Positions 44,245-55,700 of a stretch of 64,000 bases of DNA are shown here, in pieces. A model generated the notes under the pieces. It was not told the DNA's origin. It was given only the letters and a program-made list of their open reading frames with translations, and ran no database searches. Each line of letters starts with the position of its first letter. Position 1 is the stretch's first letter. Both the position numbers and the translations under genes were made by a program. The DNA is from Siphonodentalium dalli (lineage: Eukaryota; Mollusca; Scaphopoda; Gadilida; Siphonodentaliidae), in assembly GCA_032622095.1 (NCBI GenBank), contig CP136067.1, positions 130,979,030 through 131,043,029 of the forward strand. Reading direction: 5' to 3'.

Positions 44245-45611
44245 CTGAAATAAACCTGTTATTCTTGGTGTCGAATAAAGCAAATGTTGATACATTAGTT
44301 GTTTATTTGTTTGTGTTGGGTTCCATTTATTGTATTTGGACATAAATATAGGGGTGTGGGTGGAGACACACCACTATATCAATATTTGGGTGTGGTAATA
44401 GGGATTCTCGGTGAAGTAACACCCCCCCCCCCCATGCGCTGCCGGATAAATATTGAAGAGGTTTCTTTGTTGAACCAGCGAAAGAATTGCCAGACCGTAT
44501 AGTGCATTAGTATATTCCTGTTATCAGATTTATTAGGCTTACAATAATCACTATTATAATAACTATAACTATAGAATTTGTGCGCGAGAAATTTCTCAGA
44601 TATAGTCTATTGGAAGTCTTGGGTTAACGCGAGGGATATATCGTTTATCGGAAAGCAGGCGATAAGCGGTAGGGTTAACGCGAGGGATATATCGTTTAGA
44701 AATACACGCATTGTTTAGAACCCGCGATAATGAGGCGCTATTATCGTGATAACATTCGCCCATATACACCCACGCGGCGTGGCATATAACCCAACCCTGA
44801 TAGCTCAGGATTAGGCGCTTAGGGTTTAGGCAGTCAAACCAATACATATATTATCTACCACTGTGTATATAGTACACGCGATCTGGTTTATCGCTACCGC
44901 GCGCGACGCTGGTGAGTTATTCTCGTGATTAATATATACCTCTGATAGTAGTCACCCGAGTACATATTTTCTTTCATATTACATGAATATGCGATAAGCG
45001 GTAGGGTTAACGCGAGAGAGATATCATTTAGACATACACGCATTGTTTAGTACCCGCGATCAAAAAAAACCTAGACATACACGCATTGTTTATTACCCGT
45101 TATAATCAGGCGCTATTCTCGTGATAACCTTCACCCATATACACCCACGCGGCGTGACCTGTAACCCCTGTTCGCTCAGGATCAGGCGCTTAGGGTTTAG
45201 GCAGTCAAACCAATACATATATTATCTACCACTGTGTATATAGTACACGCGATCTGGTTTATCGCTACCGCGCGCGACGCTGGCGAGTTATTCTCGTGAT
45301 TAATATATACCTCTGATAGCAGTCACCCGAGTACATATTTTCTTTCATATTACATGAATAGGCGATAAGCGGTAGGGTTAACGCGAGAGAGATATCATTT
45401 AGACATACACGCATTGTTTAGTACCCGCGATCAACAAAAAAAACCTAGACATACACGCATTGTTTATTACCCGTGATAATCAGGCGCTATTCTCGTGATA
45501 ACCTTCACCGATATACACCCACGCGTTGTGACCTATAACCCCTGATGGCACAGGAACAGGCGCTCAAATCAACAATCAAACGGTATACTAGAAAGGGTAG
45601 ACTATACTACT
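44040..45611 (-). repeat. Right TIR of the Polinton-like element
   Basis: Reverse complement of the left arm: inner part 44040-44640, two ~375-420-bp units (44640-45062, 45066-45440) and the terminal segment to 45611. Differences from the left arm are single substitutions, the length of a C/G tract (44422-44433) and one unit fewer. Confidence 0.85.
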
Positions 45612-45617
45612 CACGTT

Positions 45618-46245
45618 AAAACTTGTGAGGTCCAGTTAGGTCCGCAGACATAGTCCAGATACAGTGAGAGGGTGGTTCGACGTCGATAAAAAAAAACTAT
45701 GTCATGCCATGAATGTCTACTTACACCCGCAGATATCATATTCCACCAGATCAAAACCTGAGAACTTTGACAGGGAGCCTTTTGAAGTCGAAAAAATAAC
45801 GCTGGGATTATATTTCTTTGTTAATAGCTGTTGCTTAATAGTGTATACATCAGTTGGTCCCAGCTCGAGGTTACATTATTTAAAGGACTTTCTGTGCGAT
45901 TTTGTTTGCGTCACTTGGAATTTCACCAGGGGTATTAATTCAATGTTTTGTTTGTGATATCGGCTTAATAAAGTCACCAATTAGGGTACGTTCATACACA
46001 GGCAATTTTGCACAGCATTTTTTGCAGGCATTATCTCATAGAAAACCCTATGGTGCCAGTATATGAACGGACATGAATATAACATGCATATTTACCGAAG
46101 CTAACGGCGTATAAGGAGTAAATTTAGGGTAGTTCCATGTGTAATGGTCCTACTAACACTAAAATATTCACTGCCTTTTTGTTCAATGGTACAATGTTCC
46201 CTATCAGAAGGGGTAAAAACATCAAAAAGTTCCCAGGTCTAGAAA
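45618..46245. other. Right flank of the Polinton, nothing recognised
   Basis: A 97-codon plus-strand frame (45664-45957) has no motif. A weak inverted repeat GGGTACGTTCATAC / GTATATGAACGGAC spans 45984-46070. Confidence 0.35.
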
Positions 46246-46466
46246 AAAGTGCCACCTGCCAATGCATTATCTTATATATGCGAGTCGACCATAGGTCGCC
46301 TCGCATATATAAGAGAATGCATTGGCTTAACACATTAAAAATTATATAATTGTTAAAGAGTGTAAGAAAAAATGGTAAAAAGTTTTTTTTTAGGCCAATG
46401 CATTCTCTTATATATGCGAGGCGACCTATGGTCGACTCGCATATATAAGAGAATGCATTGGCACAT
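46246..46466. mobile_element. Twin-palindrome element, second complete copy
   Basis: Two mirror-image palindromes of the 69-bp family (about 46256-46324 and 46396-46462) around the A-rich core TTAACACATTAAAAATTATA. It is bordered by TGCCACCTGCC and GGCACATGGCA, unlike the flanks of the 30498 copy. This suggests the palindrome pair itself can move, or that its outer arms differ between subfamilies. Confidence 0.75.
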
Positions 46467-46619
46467 GGCATATACTGGTGGAGTATGATATACACGGTTG
46501 TCATTCAGGGTAGAGATTCATGGCATGATCAAGAATGTTTTATATATGTTTGTTCCGATCAACGTAATTATTTATCAAAGATTAACAAGGAAACATTAAT
46601 GATCAGATCAGGATTCGCG

Positions 46620-46960
46620 CTGCCACTTTCCAAATTTGCCAATGGCAAAAGTAATTCACATTTGGCAAAAAATATTTTCATTCGGCAAAAGTTTTGGCAA
46701 GTCACTTTTTAATTCATCAAGAAGCTGACAAATATTGGTCAATCAATACCATTCACTTCAGGAAACTCTTACAGTATAATTATATTAGTTGTGTTTTATA
46801 TGGTTTATGAAAAGTTAACACCTCTATTAAAATGCAGTTAATCTGATGAAGCAACCCTACTATCATTTTATTGCTCTTTGATTGTAAAAGAATTTGGCAA
46901 AAAATATTTTTATTCGGCAAATTATTTGGCAAAAGTAAATTTCGGTCTAGCGCGGACCCT
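46620..46960. repeat. TTTGGCAAAA-rich dispersed repeat
   Basis: Words CATTTGGCAAAAAATATTTT and ATTCGGCAAA(A)TTTTTGGCAA occur twice, at 46660-46705 and 46890-46935, in the same orientation about 230 bp apart. Confidence 0.6.
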
Positions 46961-48740
46961 GGAACAGCTGCACTGACTGTTCGACCATGTGTCCAGAATG
47001 TTTTCTTAAGATCCACATGATCTTAGTGGTAGATATGTTTTATTTAATATTATATTATATTTATTGATACAGATACTTCAATTGTGTTATATGTATCTTG
47101 GGCAAAGTTCGTGTCCACTGGTACCTAAATGTTAAGCTTATACTCATATTGCATCAATCTTTTCCCACAGGATACCTATAACACATATTGTAGTATTTTA
47201 TAATATAGCACATTTATATAAAGTCACTGGCTAAATAGGCCCTTAATCTTTCAGTCCAATAAGTCACTCCGATATCACTTCATGCGATTATATATAATTT
47301 CCTCTTTCATGTAACTTATGATATAGTACCATGTAGTACCATGTATGCCCATTAATGCCTAATCCTATATCTGATGACTGTTGGACGTGAACATTAAGCA
47401 AGTTGTATCACTTTTATTTCATCAATCAACATCATCAATCACTTAATACTTTCTCATATGTTCTTTATATTTGTTTGCTTGTTTGTTTATTTGTCTCTTT
47501 ATACAAATTACTCTACCTGTAAAGGTGACTTGATTGTCAATAAACTTATTATTATTAGTATTATATAGTGAAGCGTGTGACAGTTCCTATCATTCTCTCA
47601 TTCATCGAAGCTACCCAATATGCAAAGTCAGAAACACTAAATATGAACTTCGGCAAATGTAATTTGTCTCATAAAGTGTCAGTTTTGCAAGATTCCAATA
47701 TGTAGATGAGACACAAAATTAACTAATATTTCGCACGAAGAAACATCTCTCAAACTCAAGTTGGTAAGCCAGTTGCTAGCTATTTTAGGTCCCCAGGACA
47801 TACCTTACTGATTTTCGTTTCAATCCAATAGAGAAAGCCCCTCTTTGTGAGATAGAAGAGGTACTAAATATATGAAACTGCGGCGAGAACAATTTTGAAT
47901 ATCAACCCTAAAAGATGGATTTTCTCTTTAAGTATTTTTAGATAGTTTCCTGGGAATGCAATAATACGTATGAGTTAGAAATTCCTGCCCGCAAGCGTTG
48001 CTATCATTTAATATCGATTTTATTTCGATATTATTTTATTCAATTAATGGGACACTTCTTTGTTCTATAAATAGAACTTTTAGATAGAGGCCTCCAGCAT
48101 GGTGCTCCGAACAAATGCGAGCCGCAAAATGTCTCCGATTGATTGTATCTATTGTAATGTTACGTGCGAATCAAGAAGATAAGACCTAGAAAGTAGTCTA
48201 TGATTATTTTCAACGATTACAATAACTGAAGAAAAAAAATATGCAAATAAAAAAAACGGTCGTGATTATCAGGGACAAATACTGAACGGCACAAAGTTAT
48301 TTTATACGAAAATAATTCCATGTAAAATCAATATTAATTGATAGATGCGTTTCCGGACAGGGGTCTATCGAATCGTATGTATTAGTTCATACCCAGGAAC
48401 CTATATCTATATCTTGTTGCGGAAGAGATAATCCACCTTTAAACCCACAATGGAATGAATAATTATGTATCATCCAGTTCCACAACGTAACATGTATTCT
48501 TTTGGATATATTCGTCGCAACACGGACATTTCGCGAATATATATAAGCGACAAAAACATGTTCATCAAATTTGGTGCCGATCCTAATTAGTGTCCCAATA
48601 ATCATCGTATGGTTTATCTTATAATTAGTTTCCTAAAATTAACGATCGTCGCTATAGTTTGCTGATTGTTTATTGTTTATTAACAAAGCCAAAAGATACG
48701 TTGGAACATGCAATAACATATATACATACTATACTCAAGG
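46961..48740. other. Intergenic, possible retrotransposon tail
   Basis: Around 47480-47570 the sequence GACTTGATTGTCAATAAACT followed by TTATTATTATTAG resembles the 3' end of a truncated non-LTR element. Otherwise no feature. Confidence 0.3.
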
Positions 48741-48753
48741 CATAACATATAAG

Positions 48754-49190
48754 TCATATCAATAACAATACATATACAACATTATGTCTGAACGCTACCG
48801 CTATGTGTATTTTCTTTGTTAAATCTAACATTTTTGACTGAAGTGTTTTGTCAGTTACAATTCTGGCTAGATGTACTAGCTGCGCGGCGTTGACAAAATT
48901 GTTTCCCTTCTCAGTGGAGAAATTTTGACGTCTGTCGAGAGAAAGTATTGACAAATAATTCAGTCATAAAATTGAGTGAGTGCGCATCATTGATATGGAA
49001 GGCAGTGTTTTCAAATAATTTCGTCTTTAAATTGTCATAGGCATCACACTGGATGGGAAATGAAGCTCATCTTCCAGAGAGTTATATTTACAGAACGCAC
49101 ATAGTCTATCATCGAGCAATGATAGGATCCATGCACCTTAGTATTCAATTAAATCCCACCTGACTGACAACTCTTTTGTCGGCACCATAT
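48754..49190 (-). pseudogene. C-terminal fragment of a non-LTR retrotransposon protein
   Basis: Minus-strand translation gives DDRLCAFCKYNSLEDELHFP, the CxxC...EDExHF motif found near the C-terminus of many non-LTR polymerases. It is followed after frameshifts by NFVNAAQLVHLARIVTDKTL. The reading frame is broken and nothing upstream matches, so it is a short decayed copy. Confidence 0.55.
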
Positions 49191-49383
49191 TATGACAGTG
49201 TAGTGTTCAAAGATGAACAGTTGGGCTCTCATTTATAATGTATCAAAAAGATCGATTGCCGGCAAATTGTTACCTTGAACTCCTTGTTGTGGATTTAAAT
49301 CATTCGCTCTGTGGACGGCACTCAAAGTGTTTGTGATGACGGCTTATGTATAAATTCGATCGGTACAAGCGGCCATATACAAA

Positions 49384-49814
49384 CCTGAGTTTAGTGTGCC
49401 TGTCATTTGCAGAATGAAGTCCCCAGAGGGTGAATTTGGTGATGCTATCCAGCACAGCGGGTTAGCATCACCAAATTCGCCCTCTGTGAACCTCATTCTG
49501 CATGGCATCATATGCCATGGGAGAGATAGACTCAGATTGAAGTGCCCAAATAGTGAATAGTGTGATGTACACCCATTGGGAACCTCGATTATGCAATATG
49601 TCGTCTGCCAATTTGGGGATATAGAGAAACAAAAAATAAATAGAATCTAAGTGAATAAGTTTCTATAGAAATTTGATAATAAAGAAACTTTCCAAAGAAG
49701 ATGAGGCCTAAGCAGAATGAGGTCCACAGAGGGTGAATTTAGTGATGCTATCCCGCTGTCACTAAATTCACCCTCTGGGGACCTCATGCAAATGACAGAC
49801 ACACTATAATCAGG
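49384..49814. mobile_element. Fold-back element with hairpin termini (copy 1)
   Basis: 431 bp with ends CCTGAGTTTAGTGTGCCTGT and, in reverse complement, CCTGATTATAGTGTGTCTGT. Each end carries a hairpin: CAGAGGGTGAATTTGGTGAT mirrored at 49470-49490, and GAGGTCC...GAATTTAGTGA mirrored at 49765-49787. A target duplication is not clear. Confidence 0.7.
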
Positions 49815-51000
49815 CTTGGTCATATAGTATAGTATATATAAGCTACTTTTGAAAACACCTTTGACATCACAGTTGACATTTGATGTTAACTCAAGAGTGG
49901 CTTGTCGTTAAAAGTTATATGGATACATCAACGCGGGTTTTATTTAGTCGAGCTATGACAACAGCAATGAAATTATACGCATTGTTTGTATATACCACAT
50001 ACAGATATGTGGCAGATATTTATTAACCTCCTGCTACTCGATATAGTATTGCGCGAAAGATATTTTCACGTTTTCAGAGTGTGTGCGTCACTGCGTGGTA
50101 TATATAGCGATATATAATTATTTCACATGAAACCCATATTATATCAATAAATACCTCTGGTGACATGTTATTAATAACTTATTTCTTAAATACGCATCAC
50201 GTTCGAATAGACTTTATAGAATTGTCGGTTGTTGTTGCTGAAAATGTTGATGGGACGCGATAGATCAGCTGTAATAATATAATGATAATATATAAGTCTG
50301 AGTTAAGAATAAGAAGAGACTGAGATATGGGTAGTCATATGGGCTGTTTGGGTTTTTGAATGATGTGGTGTTAGGCTTTACGAATAACTATGACCTCATA
50401 GCAACGGACTGGAACATTTGGTTGGAGTTAATCATAACCATAACTAAAGCATCATTGATGAGTAGTTATCCCTTAGGTCGTTTGTTGAACTTATTATCTG
50501 AACATTTCCCTCAATAAATATGTTGTCTGCTCGTATCACCATCGCATCCCTTCAAATCGATAGTAGATCGATGTGCAACTGTTTAAGGATCAGGGAACTT
50601 CACTCGACATGACCAGAGCCATACGTTTACCATGAGAATGGGCAACTTGAAAATATTTGCTGAAAACAATTTTTTTTTTTTTTTTTTTTAGTAGAAGCAA
50701 AGATATTTTTTTGGATTCACTTACCTTATTACTTTTATGTGCTGAATGGGCAATACTTTTAGTGGATGAATAGCAAATTTAATAATTATTTGAAAACTTA
50801 GTCCGAGCACATGTTTAAAGTGAATCAGGAAACAAGACATTGTACAGTAAATTGTCAAGGTAATTTTCTTGTTTTTGTTGTGCCATCTACAATATATATT
50901 TTTTCTGCATAATTTACAGATGGGTCAACTTGTTTCCAGTTTGATGTCAGTTGAGGTCCGCTGAACCTTAACTAACTGGCAAAATCCAATTAGTATAGAA
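49815..51000. other. Intergenic with dispersed word and oligo-T
   Basis: The GTCGTTTGTTGAACTTATTATCT repeat (also at 19828) lies at 50477, and a 20-T tract at 50670-50689. No gene. Confidence 0.45.
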
Positions 51001-51002
51001 AG

Positions 51003-51685
51003 TCTTACCTAGGCGTTATTTTAATGACGGACCGGGTAAGTGATAAATGAGCGTTATTTTAATGACTGACCGGGTAAGTGATAAATGAGCGTTATTTTAA
51101 TGACGGACCGGGTAAATGTTAAATGAGCGTTATTTTAATGACGGACCGGGTAAATGTTAAATGAGCGTTATTTTAATGACGGACCGGGTAAGTGGTAAAT
51201 GAGCATTATTTTAATGACGGACCGGGTAAGTGTTAAATGAGCGTTATTTTAAGGACCGGGTAAGTGTTAAAACAGCGTTATTTTAATGACGGACCGGCTA
51301 ACTGTTACATGAGCGTTATTTTAATGACGGACCGGGTAAATGTTAAATGAGCATTATTTTAATGACGTACCGGGTAAGTGTTAAATGAGCGTTATTTTAA
51401 TGACGGACCGGGTAAGTGTTAAATGAGTGTTATTTTAATGACGTACCGGGTAAGTGTTAAATGAGTGTTATTTTAATGACGATCGCGTAAGTGTTAAATG
51501 AGCGTTATTTTAATGACGGACCGGGTAAGTGTTAAATGAGCGTTATTTTAATGACGGACCGGGTAAGTGTTAAATCAGTGTTATTTTAATGACGTACCGG
51601 GTAAGTGTTAAATGAGTGTTATTTTAATGACGATCGCGTAAGTGTTAAATGAGCGTTATTTTAATGACGGACCGGGTAAGTGCGA
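51003..51685. repeat. ~37-bp minisatellite, ~18 copies
   Basis: Units of GAGCGTTATTTTAATGACGG plus ACCGGGTAAGTGTTAAAT. A two-to-three-unit block ending in GACGATCGCGTAAGTG is repeated (about 51455-51500 and 51610-51655), showing higher-order duplication. Confidence 0.95.
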
Positions 51686-51689
51686 ATGT

Positions 51690-52137
51690 GCTCGCCAGCA
51701 GACGAAGCTGGTTTTGGTTAATGCTGTATGCGTTTTATGATTGATATGGTTGACATATGGCTAATCCATGTACGTTTTTCTGACATTGGGTTCTAAATAT
51801 TTCCTTTTGGTGATAGCACAACTCCATGTTTCGCTTTAATTAGCACTCATTCAAGCGACACAACATTACACAGTTTTACTTTCATGGCATTCATGAGTCA
51901 AAAGTGTCAGTTAACTTCAGAATACCAGTACCAGTATGTTCTTTGTAATTGTTCTCAAATCAACAGAACTGTCATATAGAAAGTCCATTTTCATGGTGGA
52001 TCAGTTTTCATAAAACTGAAAATAACTGTGCCAAATTTCATAGTAATCGAACCTGTAGGTTTAGAGAAAATCGTTAATTGAGGGGCGCGTATTCAAGCAT
52101 GTCGTGTGTGCCAGGGGCGTAAACCACTGACAACGAA
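51690..52137. other. Intergenic, with an inverted copy of 58885-59000
   Basis: Segment 51890-52000 (CTTCAGAATACCAGTACCAG, AACAGAACTGTCATATA) is found in reverse complement at about 58885-59000. No gene. Confidence 0.5.
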
Positions 52138-52198
52138 CCTACCGGCCTTTCTTCTTCTTGCGAACCATTCCGGGTTGTTGGGGGACAGATTACAAATG
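52138..52198. repeat. ~58-bp direct repeat, copy 1
   Basis: CTACCGGCCTTTCTTCTTC, GCGAACCATTCCGGGTTGTT and GGGGACAGATTACAAA recur at 52682-52738 with a few changes, so the palindrome and A-rich array between them are bracketed by a direct repeat. Confidence 0.8.
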
Positions 52199-52240
52199 CC
52201 AAAGCTGCTATATTATTCTATTTTCAGAAACACAAAACCC

Positions 52241-52320
52241 CTGTGCCAATGCATAATCTTATATATGCGAGACGATCATAGGTCGCCACGCATATATAAG
52301 AGAATGCATTGGCCTAACAA
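52241..52320. repeat. Single 69-bp-family palindrome
   Basis: GCCAATGCATAATCTTATAT ... ATATAAGAGAATGCATTGGC with a few mismatches. The partner palindrome is missing. Confidence 0.85.
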
Positions 52321-52325
52321 ATTTT

Positions 52326-52680
52326 ATATTATTTTTTTTTAATTGTTAAAAAACGCAAGAAAAAAAGCAAAAAAGGATAACAAATTGTTAAAGAATGTAA
52401 GAAAAAAATGATAAAAGTTGATAAATAATGTAAGAAAACATGATAAAAAAATGATAAAATTGTTAAAGAATGTAAGAAAAATTGATAAAAAAAATGATTT
52501 TATGTTTTAAATAGTTTAAAAAGGTAAGAAAAAATGAAAAAGAAATGATGAAAAAATGTTAAAAAATGTAAGAAATAATTATAAAATATGATGAAAACTG
52601 TAAGAAAAAAATTATAAAAAATTATAATATTGTTAAAGAATATAAGAACAAAATGATAAAATTTGTTACAGATTGTAACT
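52326..52680. repeat. A-rich tandem array derived from the MITE core
   Basis: About ten units of TTGTTAAAGAATGTAAGAAA plus AAATGATAAAA. The same unit occurs once in the core between the twin palindromes at 30600-30650 and 46345-46385, so a MITE core has expanded into a minisatellite here. Confidence 0.8.
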
Positions 52681-52738
52681 GACTTACCGGCTTTTCTTCT
52701 TGAGAACCATTCCGGGTTGTTCGGGGACAGATTACAAA

Positions 52739-55700
52739 GGATAGGATAGGATAATTTTTATTTACAATATACACACATGGAAAGTACAATTACAAATAAA
52801 TATAATATTGATAGACTATACATGTATATTGCTAGGGGTGATATAGTCATGACTGACTGTCTTCCTATCACCCCTGGGTGTGGTGACAGATTATATGATG
52901 AAGATGGCCGAATTAATTTGATTGTTTTTAGGTTACGTTTATCGTGTGCAGACTGGTTTTTTGTATATATAGGCGTTGTTAGGGCGATGGTACGAAAAGT
53001 GGTTCATATGTATGGGCACCTACTTGGTCGATATACTGAATGAATACTATGAATATTCATGTGTGAGTGGAACCGAGTAGGAATAATGTGAGTGAGGTTT
53101 TGGGAATGTTTTTTGTTTTTGTTATCAGAAAATTATATATCGTTTGTGCAATCAGGGCATCTTCGGTTTTTGCATCGCACGCTAGCTGGATAGGTATTAA
53201 TAATATCCGTTTTCAAACGTTTTCGGAACACATGTCTTGATTGTTTAGAGGTATATTTACTTTCAAGGGAATTCCACATAAAGGGGAATGAATGGTATGG
53301 GAGAACTTTAGAAAAAGAGATGGTCCTGAATTTTTTTTGTACTATAGGATTAAGTTGTCGTCTATTTGGTTCCGCTCTCTTGTCATACATACCAGAAAAA
53401 GACACTGGTAAGCGATCGTAGTACCAATCATGCATGAAAATGGATGCATGTAATTTATGTAAATCATTTATTTTTAAAATGTTTTCTTGTTTGAAAAGAG
53501 GATCGGTGTGACTTCTATATTTTTTGTTACATATAATTCTCATGGCTCGTTTTTGTAATAAATATAGTTTCTTCACTGCTGGCACATGTCCCCATATTTG
53601 GATGCCATAAACTAAGTGGCTTTGAATTAGGGCGAAGTATAATGTTTTGAGAGCCTTGCTCGGGAGAAAATGTTTAACTTTATTAATGCAATAAATTGCA
53701 TGTGCCATTTTTGAGCATACAATAGAAATGTGTTTATTAAAGGTCAGGTTTTCATCTATATGGATACCTAAAAATTTGGCAGACGATTCGCTCCGCATGT
53801 TCCCTATCCGTAGAAGTTCGGCTCCATTGAGATATATTTTAATTGTATTCCATTTTTTGTCATTGTTTTGTGGATGCAAGAGCATATAATTGCTTTTGTT
53901 AGCATTGATGGCTAGTTTGTTGCAGCAACACCAGTCAGATAGATTTCTTAATTCGTTATTGACATAACTTTGGATTAACGCTTCATTTTGTCCACTGGCC
54001 ATAAGGGTTGTATCGTCGGCATATGATAAGAGATCCATAGTAGTTGCATTTGACATATCGTTCACGTAGAGGAGAAAAATTATGGGCCCGAGTAAGGAGC
54101 CCCGAGGAACACCACATGATGTTTTTAGGAGATTTGACTTGCTTCCATTGAATTCTACGTATTGTCGTCTCTCATTGAGATAGCTTCGAAACCAGTTGTT
54201 TGCCATGCCTCTAATTCCATAATGTTCAAGTTTTGTAAGTAAGATTTCGTGGTTTATTGTGTCAAAAGCTTTGGACAGATCAAGAAAAAGGGCTACGGTG
54301 GAATCTTTCGTGGGCTTGTCGTTATTTTTTACAACATGATCCAGTAGATGAATGATGGGATGAAAAGTTGAATGGTTTGGGCGAAATCCGTACTGATGTT
54401 TAAATAAGATGTCCGATTCATTAAGAAAATCAACTAAACGTTTTTGCATGAGTTTTTCGAGTAGTTTAGAAAATGCGGGAAGAATGCTTATTGGACGATA
54501 ATTGTTTATGTCCCCCTTGTCACTATTTTTTGGTATTGGTACAACTTTAGCTATTTTCATTTTGTTGGGAACATGACCTTGTTTGAACGACAAGTTGAAT
54601 ATATGCTTTAATGCTGGTGCTACAGAAAATATGGTTTCCTTCATCAGTTTTGTAGATATTCCATTAAAGTCACTGCTGGTTTTTCCATTCATTGAGTAGC
54701 AAGTTAAAATAACCTCTTGGATTGTGGTGGGCGTAATATTTAGCTCGTTGCTTTGTCTATTCGTTAAATAATCGAGGAAGTTTACATCTGTGTGATTTTC
54801 AATAAGTTCTGTGGTTTTTTGACCTATATTGGAAAAATAGTCATTAAATTTTTCAGCGATAGTGTCAGGATTTGTAAATTGTATGTTGTTATCATGTAGA
54901 ACATTCGGGTAGCCACCCGTATTTTTGTCTCGTTTTATTGCACATTTGAGGGTCTTCCATGTTTCTTTTAAACTATACTTATTTTTTTCTAATATCTCAC
55001 AGTAATACATGCTTCTACTTTTCCGGATAAGTTTGTTATATAGTTGTCGATATTTGAGGTAGGAATTCGTATGGATGGAGGAGGGCGAGCTTAGTTTATG
55101 GGTATATAGTTCTTGTTTCTTAAGTGAAGATCTTATTAATGCGGTGGTCATCCATGGTTCGCGTTTGATGAATTTTTTGGGTATGTTTCGGGTAATGGGC
55201 GGAAAAGCTACATTGTATGCTGTCAAATAGATATCCAAAAAGTTTTCGTATGCTTGATCTATATTATTACAATTACAAACCGAATGGAAATTACACGATT
55301 TAAGAGTATCGTTGAATTTATTAATATTTTCTTGGGAAAAGTTTCGTCTGGGAGTGCGCATGATTTCATGTGGGTTTTTGAATCGGTTATGTCCGTTATG
55401 ACCTTCGGTGTCAGTGAGAAATACCCCAAAGTGATCTGACAAATCACATGTAACTATACCAGAGCAGTGTTCGTTTCGAAGATTATTTGTGTATATATGA
55501 TCGATAAGGGTCGCTGAGTGATCGGTCATTCTTGTCGGTTTTGTTATCATGGGCACGAATCCTCGTGTGAATACATTGTTTAAAAAGTCGTTTGTTTTAT
55601 TGTGCGCATCGAAATTTAGTAGATCGATATTGAAATCACCGATTATATAAGTCTTATGATTTTTTATTATATCTAAGAGTTCGTCGAATTTAGAGGCAAA

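Larger units (their letters stand above)
34425..45611. mobile_element. Polinton/Maverick-like element with giant inverted repeats
   Basis: Starts AGTAGTCTAGTCTACCC and ends with the near-exact reverse complement GGGTAGACTATACTACT. It is flanked by identical 6-mers CACGTT at 34419-34424 and 45612-45617. A 6-bp target duplication, 5'-AG ends, long TIRs and a packaging ATPase gene are the published Polinton signature. After removal of the later 6.45-kb insertion the element is about 4.74 kb. Its arms (left 34425-34965 plus 41417-42815, right 44040-45611) are nearly all inverted repeat, and only about 1.2 kb is unique. There is no polymerase, integrase, protease or capsid gene, so it is non-autonomous. 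The arms are close to identical, suggesting a recent origin. Confidence 0.8.

Noticed and set aside
45984-46070. Possible MITE with ends GGGTACGTTCATAC / GTATATGAACGGAC
   Set aside because: The inverted match is short and imperfect and no target duplication is visible.
46124-46504. 126-codon minus-strand frame
   Set aside because: It reads through both palindromes of the twin-palindrome element. No independent coding evidence.
52777-53043. 88-codon plus-strand frame
   Set aside because: It lies in the 3' UTR of the retrotransposon on the opposite strand and has no motif.
55254-55447. 61-62-codon frames inside the retrotransposon
   Set aside because: Other-frame shadows of the endonuclease coding sequence.
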